NCBI GenBank assembly: GCA_964617555.1 | Contig: CAZTYP010000008.1 | Span: forward strand, 1-10,369 | Length of the DNA stretch: 10,369 nt | Direction: 5' to 3' | From: 1-14-2-50-31-20 sp964617555 | GTDB taxonomy: Bacteria > Bacteroidota > Ignavibacteria > Ignavibacteriales > Melioribacteraceae | Shown: positions 6,695 to 10,369 of the stretch, in pieces | How positions within the stretch are numbered: position 1 is the stretch's first letter | Layout: each line of letters begins with the position of its first letter | The notes under the pieces: generated by a model | Seen by the model: the letters and a program-made list of their open reading frames with translations, nothing else | Databases searched by the model: none | What the model was told of the DNA's origin: nothing | Translations under genes and position numbers: made by a program

Positions 6695-7453
6695 ATGATC
6701 GATAAAAATTGTGAAGTAATAACAGTTGAAGAAATTCAAAAAAAAATTTATATACTACAAGTCAAATCCCGAAATATTGCAAATGCGGCAAAACCCGGAC
6801 AGTTTTGCAATATAAAAGTGAGTGATTCATATTCCCCCTTGTTAAGAAGGCCCTTTTCTATTTGTGATGTAAAAAATGATGTAATTACCTTTCAGTTCGC
6901 TCTTGTCGGGGAAGGTACCGAAATATTATCAAAAAAAAGACAAGGTGATTTATTGGATATAAACGGCCCTCTCGGAAACGGATTCGATTATTCCGGTGAT
7001 TTTAAAAATGCAGTAATCGTTGCCGGTGGAATAGGAACCGCACCGTTTCCGTTTTTAACCGGACAACTAAAAGATAAAAATATAATTACCCTCGTTGGAA
7101 GCAAAACAAAAACAGATGTGATTAAGTATAAATTGAAAAATGTTTCGGTTGCAACCGACGACGGAAGCGAGGGCTTTAACGGCAATGTTGTAAAATTGTT
7201 GGAAAGTGTTGCCGGTAAATATAAAAAAGATGAAACGAAAATTTTCGCTTGCGGGCCCAATCCAATGTTGCGCGCATTGAGTAAATACACAATTGCAAAT
7301 GGATATAATTGTGAAATTTCCACCGAAAGTAATATGGCGTGCGGATTCGGAATTTGCCAAGGATGTAATATCCATAGTGCAGTTGATGAAAATAAATTTT
7401 TGTTAGTCTGTAAAGACGGTCCGGTTTTTAATGCGGAGGATGTGTTATTATGA
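6695..7453 (+). CDS. pyrK: Dihydroorotate dehydrogenase B, electron-transfer (FAD/2Fe-2S) subunit
   Basis: This subunit passes electrons from the FMN subunit PyrD to NAD+, letting the enzyme work without quinones. The protein has 252 aa. LLRRPFSICD (49-58) is the FAD-binding R-P-F-S motif. VAGGIGTAPFPFL (109-121) is the pyridine-nucleotide site. FACGPNPMLRA (185-195) is the C-G-P-x-P-M motif of ferredoxin-reductase-like domains. Cys216, Cys221, Cys224 and Cys239 have the C-x4-C-x2-C-x14-C spacing of the PyrK 2Fe-2S cluster, all four present. The ATG at 6695 follows a 17-bp AT-only gap with no evident Shine-Dalgarno. The stop overlaps the pyrD ATG by 4 bp, consistent with coupled synthesis of the two subunits. 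Confidence 0.95.
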   Translation: MIDKNCEVITVEEIQKKIYILQVKSRNIANAAKPGQFCNIKVSDSYSPLLRRPFSICDVKNDVITFQFALVGEGTEILSKKRQGDLLDINGPLGNGFDYSGDFKNAVIVAGGIGTAPFPFLTGQLKDKNIITLVGSKTKTDVIKYKLKNVSVATDDGSEGFNGNVVKLLESVAGKYKKDETKIFACGPNPMLRALSKYTIANGYNCEISTESNMACGFGICQGCNIHSAVDENKFLLVCKDGPVFNAEDVLL

Positions 7454-8367
7454 AAGGGGTAGATTTAAGCGTTAAAATAGGTAGCCTGGAATTAAAAAAC
7501 CCCGTTATGCTTGCTTCCGGTACGGTAGGTTACGGAAATGAAATTTCAGAACATGTGGACTTATCTGAAATAGGGGCTATTGTTACAAAATCGGTTTCAC
7601 TAAAGCCGCGTAAAGGCAATCCGCCAAATCGCATAACTGAAACGGCATCCGGAATGTTGAACGCAATAGGGCTTGCCAATGTTGGGGTTGAGGAGTTCGT
7701 CAAAAACAAAATACCTTATTTGAAAAAATTGGATTCAACATTGATTTGTAATATTGCCGCCGGCTCTATTGAAGAATATGTTGAATGCACAAAAATTCTC
7801 GATTCGGAAGATACGGTTAAAGCCTTTGAAATAAATGTATCGTGCCCAAACGTAAAAGACGGAGGATTGATTTTCGGTAATGATGTTAATAACGTTCGTA
7901 AAATAACGGCAAAAGTTAGAGCCGTTACCGATAAGCCGATTATTATTAAACTTTCGCCTAACACCGCTTCTATTAAGGAGTTTGCCCGGGCGGCAAAAGA
8001 AGAAGGTGCCGATGCGGTTTCCGCAATAAATACTTTGGTCGGTACGGCTTTCGATATCTATTCTAAAAAGCCGAAGATTAAAAATGTAACCGGAGGACTA
8101 TCGGGACCGGCAATAAAACCGGTGGCACTTGCAAAGGTGTTGGAAATAAGCAGAAATGTTGATATACCCGTTATAGGTATTGGCGGTATAATGAAATGGC
8201 AAGATGCTGTTGAGTTTATGATTTGCGGAGCTACGGCGGTTGAACTTGGAACGGTGAACTTTATTAACCCCAGTGCTTCGTTGGAAATAATTGAAGGATT
8301 AAAAAAATATTGTTCTGATATGAAAATCTCCTCAATAAAAGAATTGACCGGAAGTTATATTTTATAA
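7450..8367 (+). CDS. pyrD: Dihydroorotate dehydrogenase B, catalytic FMN subunit (class 1B)
   Basis: This subunit oxidises dihydroorotate to orotate in de novo pyrimidine synthesis, in complex with PyrK in the cytoplasm. The 305-aa length is normal for PyrDB. MLASGTVGYG (20-29) and TKSVSLKPRKGNP (46-58) form the FMN and substrate site, with Lys47 conserved. INVSCPNVKDGG (128-139) carries the catalytic base Cys132, which marks class 1 enzymes (class 2 uses Ser). IIIKLSPN (164-171), SAINTL (191-196), GGLSGPAIKP (215-224) and VIGIGGI (241-247) complete the TIM-barrel phosphate and FMN contacts. GGAGGA (7435-7440), inside the end of pyrK, lies 9 bp before the ATG and is one of the few clear Shine-Dalgarno sites here. 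The directly coupled pyrK confirms subclass B. Confidence 0.96.
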   Translation: MKGVDLSVKIGSLELKNPVMLASGTVGYGNEISEHVDLSEIGAIVTKSVSLKPRKGNPPNRITETASGMLNAIGLANVGVEEFVKNKIPYLKKLDSTLICNIAAGSIEEYVECTKILDSEDTVKAFEINVSCPNVKDGGLIFGNDVNNVRKITAKVRAVTDKPIIIKLSPNTASIKEFARAAKEEGADAVSAINTLVGTAFDIYSKKPKIKNVTGGLSGPAIKPVALAKVLEISRNVDIPVIGIGGIMKWQDAVEFMICGATAVELGTVNFINPSASLEIIEGLKKYCSDMKISSIKELTGSYIL

Positions 8368-8397
8368 CACCGGTATTTATTAATTTATATTTTACCC

Positions 8398-9651
8398 ATG
8401 AACTACGAAGAATCCATTAATAAATTATTTGCTTTGCATCAGTTCGGTATTAAATTGGGATTGGATAATATAAAAAAACTTCTTTCTCATATTGGTAATC
8501 CCGAACAAAAACTGAGAACCTTTCATGTTGCCGGTTCAAACGGAAAGGGGAGTACGGCCTCGTTTATTGCAAGCATTTTAACCGAAGCTGAATATAAAAT
8601 AGGGCTTTATACTTCTCCTCATTTTGTGAAATTTAATGAAAGGATAAGGATTAACGGTCGCCAAATTCCCGATTCGTTTGTTGTTAAATTTATGAATGAG
8701 AATATTGATTACATCGAAAATGAATCTCCGACATTTTTTGAATTGACTACCGCTTTGGCGTTCCTATATTTTGCCGAAGAATGTGTGGATTATGCGGTAA
8801 TTGAAACCGGACTGGGAGGACGTTTGGATGCAACAAATGTTTTGAATTCAATGGCTTCGGTTTTTACATCTATTAGTTTTGAGCATACAAATATTTTAGG
8901 AAACGATTTAATTTCAATTGCCAAGGAGAAAGCGGCAATTATCAAAAATAATCAAAAAGTCTTTATCGGTAAATTACCCGATAATGCAAAAAAAATAATT
9001 GTTGCCGAGGGGAAAAAAAATAATTGTGAGATATATGATTTATCTTGCTATTTGGAAGCGAATGATGATAACGAGAAATTAATATTTAAGAATAAAACTA
9101 TTCCCCTTGATAATATTCCGTTACAAGGAGAATATCAGAAATACAATGCCGCATTGGCATTGTTAACAGTGATATCAACAATTCCCAATATTGGCAGTGC
9201 TACGGCCAAACGGGGATTGCGGAATGTTGTTCAAAACACTGGTATTCAAGGTAGATACGAAGTATACAATAAAAATCCGAAAATAATTTTTGATGCCGCC
9301 CATAATTTTGAAGGAATTGAGGCATTCCTTTCCGCATTTGGTAAAGAGAAAGCAAAATTTAACAAAACTATTCTGATATACGGAGCAATGTCGGATAAAA
9401 ATGTTCCCGAAATAGTAAAAATGTTTCCAAAATTTTTTGATGAAATTTTTGCTACCGAAATTGAGTATGAACGCTCATTAAGTATTAAAAAGTTGATTAC
9501 GGTGGGCAAAGAAAACGGTGTGAAAATTTTACCGTTGAAATATCCAGCAACTTATATTAAATCTTTTATTAATCAAAAAAGCAATAGCGGCAAAGCATTG
9601 GTAGTACTGGGGTCTATTTATGTGCTCGGTAAAATAAAATCGGGATTATGA
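8398..9651 (+). CDS. folC: Dihydrofolate synthase / folylpolyglutamate synthase
   Basis: FolC ligates glutamate to dihydropteroate and/or adds further glutamates to folates, an ATP-dependent cytoplasmic Mur-ligase-type reaction. The protein has 417 aa, the usual size. HVAGSNGKGSTASF (43-56) is the P-loop. TSPHFVKFNERIRING (72-87) is the folate-binding loop. ETGLGGRLDATNVL (136-149) and SFEHTNILG (160-168) carry magnesium and substrate contacts. AKEKAAIIK (175-183) is the A-x-E-K-A-x-I-I-K segment with the lysine that is carbamylated in the family. GRYEVY (285-290) and FDAAHNFEG (298-306) start the C-terminal ligase domain; the usual D-G-A-H-N-P reads D-A-A-H-N-F here. The ATG is 30 bp after pyrD without a clear ribosome-binding site. 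It is probably the last gene of the alr cluster unless transcription continues into rho. Whether it is mono- or bifunctional cannot be judged. Confidence 0.93.
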   Translation: MNYEESINKLFALHQFGIKLGLDNIKKLLSHIGNPEQKLRTFHVAGSNGKGSTASFIASILTEAEYKIGLYTSPHFVKFNERIRINGRQIPDSFVVKFMNENIDYIENESPTFFELTTALAFLYFAEECVDYAVIETGLGGRLDATNVLNSMASVFTSISFEHTNILGNDLISIAKEKAAIIKNNQKVFIGKLPDNAKKIIVAEGKKNNCEIYDLSCYLEANDDNEKLIFKNKTIPLDNIPLQGEYQKYNAALALLTVISTIPNIGSATAKRGLRNVVQNTGIQGRYEVYNKNPKIIFDAAHNFEGIEAFLSAFGKEKAKFNKTILIYGAMSDKNVPEIVKMFPKFFDEIFATEIEYERSLSIKKLITVGKENGVKILPLKYPATYIKSFINQKSNSGKALVVLGSIYVLGKIKSGL

Positions 9652-9683
9652 CTTGACATTGAAAAATAAATGGAGTAAGTTGG
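9652..9683 (+). promoter_or_regulatory. Possible Bacteroidota-type promoter for rho
   Basis: CTTG (9652-9655) is followed after 20 bp by TAAGTTGG (9676-9683). This is close to the -33 TTTG / -7 TAnnTTTG pattern with its 19-21 bp spacing, each box off by one base. It would start transcription near 9690, about 100 bp before the rho ATG. TTGACA at 9653-9658 also resembles a classical -35, but no TATAAT follows at 16-18 bp. The -7 box overlaps the tRNA-like relic, so the two readings of this sequence compete. Confidence 0.3.
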
Positions 9684-9747
9684 CATAGAGCCTCGTGTTC
9701 CTTTCATCAAAAAGCAAATTTAATCAAAAAGAATGGATTTACTCCCA
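9671..9747 (+). pseudogene. Decayed tRNA-like sequence in the rho leader
   Basis: This 77-bp stretch resembles both ends of the window's own tRNA-Val. Its last 17 bases (9731-9747) match the tRNA 3' end (3368-3384) at 14 of 17 positions, including the identical TACTCCCA. Its start, GGAGTA (9672-9677), equals tRNA bases 2-7. AGTTGG plus TAGAGC (9678-9691) parallels the D-arm AGCTGG plus TAGAGC. The acceptor-like stem GGAGTAA/TTACTCC (9672-9678 with 9739-9745) is intact, but the first half of the D-stem, the anticodon arm and the T-arm are gone. It is therefore not a working tRNA. It could be a tRNA relic or a structured leader whose tRNA likeness is coincidental. Two ATCAAAAAG direct repeats (9706-9714, 9723-9731) lie inside it. 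Confidence 0.45.
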
Positions 9748-9790
9748 TAACAATTTTAAAATTTATAAACATTTTAAGGGTTACACTCTA

Positions 9791-10369
9791 ATGGATATTT
9801 CCGCATTAAAAAAATTGAAGATTGTGGATCTTCACAAAATAGCAAAAGATTTAGAACTGAAAAACTACAATGATTTACGAAAACAAGAATTAATTTTCCA
9901 GATTTTAGAAGCCCAGACAAAAAAAGACGGTTTAACATTTTCAAAGGGAACTTTGGAAGTTCTTCCGGATGGATACGGCTTTTTGAGATCTTCTTCTTAT
10001 AATTATTTACCGTCGCCGGATGATATATATGTTTCTCCTTCGCAAATTAAAAGATTTCATATGCGAACAGGTGATTATATACGCGGACAGGTAAGGCCTC
10101 CTAAGGATCAGGAAAGATTTTTTGCTTTGTTAAGAGTGGAAGCAATGAACGGCAAGGACCCCGAGGAGATTCGCGATAGGACTTTATTTGATAATTTAAC
10201 TCCTCTTTATCCAAATGAACAGATAAAACTTGAATATTCTCCAACAAAACTAACAGGGAGAGTTATTGACCTTTTTGCACCAATAGGAAAAGGTCAAAGA
10301 GGGCTTATAGTGGCTCCTCCAAGAAGTGGTAAAACAGAATTTTTAAAAGAGATTGCACACGGAATTACA
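9791..10369 (+). CDS. rho: Transcription termination factor Rho (5' part, runs off the window)
   Basis: Rho is the hexameric RNA-dependent ATPase that ends transcription. The first 193 codons are present. Residues 1-40 are the SAP-like Rho_N helical domain (LKKLKIVDLHKIAKDLEL). Residues 52-118 are the cold-shock-like RNA-binding domain, with GTLEVLPDGYGFLRS (53-67), DDIYVSPSQIKRF (77-89), TGDYIRGQVRPP (93-104) and ERFFALLRV (108-116). These are followed by the linker and GQRGLIVAPPRSGKT (168-182), the Walker A loop. The usual P-P-K-A-G-K-T reads P-P-R-S-G-K-T. There is no insertion between Rho_N and the RNA-binding domain, unlike the long insertion typical of Bacteroidetes, so the full protein should be about 420 aa (inference). 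AAGGG (9776-9780) lies 10 bp before the ATG as a loose ribosome-binding site. The rest of the ATPase domain is beyond the window. Confidence 0.96.
   Translation, partial: MDISALKKLKIVDLHKIAKDLELKNYNDLRKQELIFQILEAQTKKDGLTFSKGTLEVLPDGYGFLRSSSYNYLPSPDDIYVSPSQIKRFHMRTGDYIRGQVRPPKDQERFFALLRVEAMNGKDPEEIRDRTLFDNLTPLYPNEQIKLEYSPTKLTGRVIDLFAPIGKGQRGLIVAPPRSGKTEFLKEIAHGIT

Noticed and set aside
8368..8397. ACCGGT palindrome in the pyrD-folC gap considered as an operator
   Set aside because: A 6-bp palindrome alone is too short to support a binding site.
3368..9747. Direct 17-bp near-repeat of the tRNA-Val 3' end at 3368-3384 and 9731-9747, considered as attL/attR of an integrated element
   Set aside because: The sequence between is ordinary housekeeping genes (alr, manC, pyrKD, folC) with no integrase or mobile gene, and the second copy has three mismatches plus tRNA-like sequence at its other end. 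A tRNA relic explains it better.
9670..9748. Long-range stem around 9670-9679 and 9738-9748 considered as a folC terminator
   Set aside because: The loop is about 58 bases and no T-tract follows the stem; it fits a tRNA-like or leader structure better.

Overview
The window is about 10.4 kb of AT-rich bacterial DNA. It most likely comes from the Ignavibacteria/Chlorobi side of the FCB (Bacteroidota-Chlorobiota) group; this placement is inferred from gene content and architecture, not from any search. Most genes lack strong Shine-Dalgarno sites, and there is a Wzi-type capsule protein. Alanine racemase stands alone, whereas in Bacteroidetes proper it is often fused to MurF. Rho lacks the long N-terminal insertion usual in Bacteroidetes.

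Region 1 (1-3154) is the edge of a surface-polysaccharide locus. It holds a possible last 22 codons of a sugar transferase (2-70), an AT-rich spacer with an imperfect inverted repeat of 7-bp units (87-179), a capsule-assembly Wzi-like outer-membrane protein (213-1937, +), and a convergent O-antigen ligase/polymerase-like membrane protein (1943-3154, -). The two genes are only 5 bp apart at their 3' ends.

Region 2 (3155-3606) is a non-coding junction: tRNA-Val(UAC), a strong hairpin terminator, and about 14 codons that look like the N-terminus of a GIY-YIG nuclease, cut short by a stop.

Region 3 (3607-9651) is a tight co-directional housekeeping cluster: alr, an unrecognised 295-aa gene whose C-terminus resembles an Hpt/CheA-P1 fold without its histidine, manC, pyrK, pyrD (class 1B) and folC. 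Junctions are 4-bp overlaps (alr/unknown, pyrK/pyrD) or gaps of 9-30 bp, so co-transcription is likely. The products serve cell-wall D-alanine, GDP-mannose for polysaccharides, pyrimidine synthesis and folate polyglutamylation.

Region 4 (9652-10369) is a 139-bp leader followed by the first 193 codons of rho, which runs off the window. The leader contains a sequence that resembles both ends of the window's own tRNA-Val and looks like a decayed tRNA.

No CRISPR array, complete transposon, defence cassette or obvious new system was found. The items most worth a second look are the Hpt-like gene inside the alr-manC cluster, the tRNA-like relic ahead of rho, and the GIY-YIG stub after tRNA-Val.
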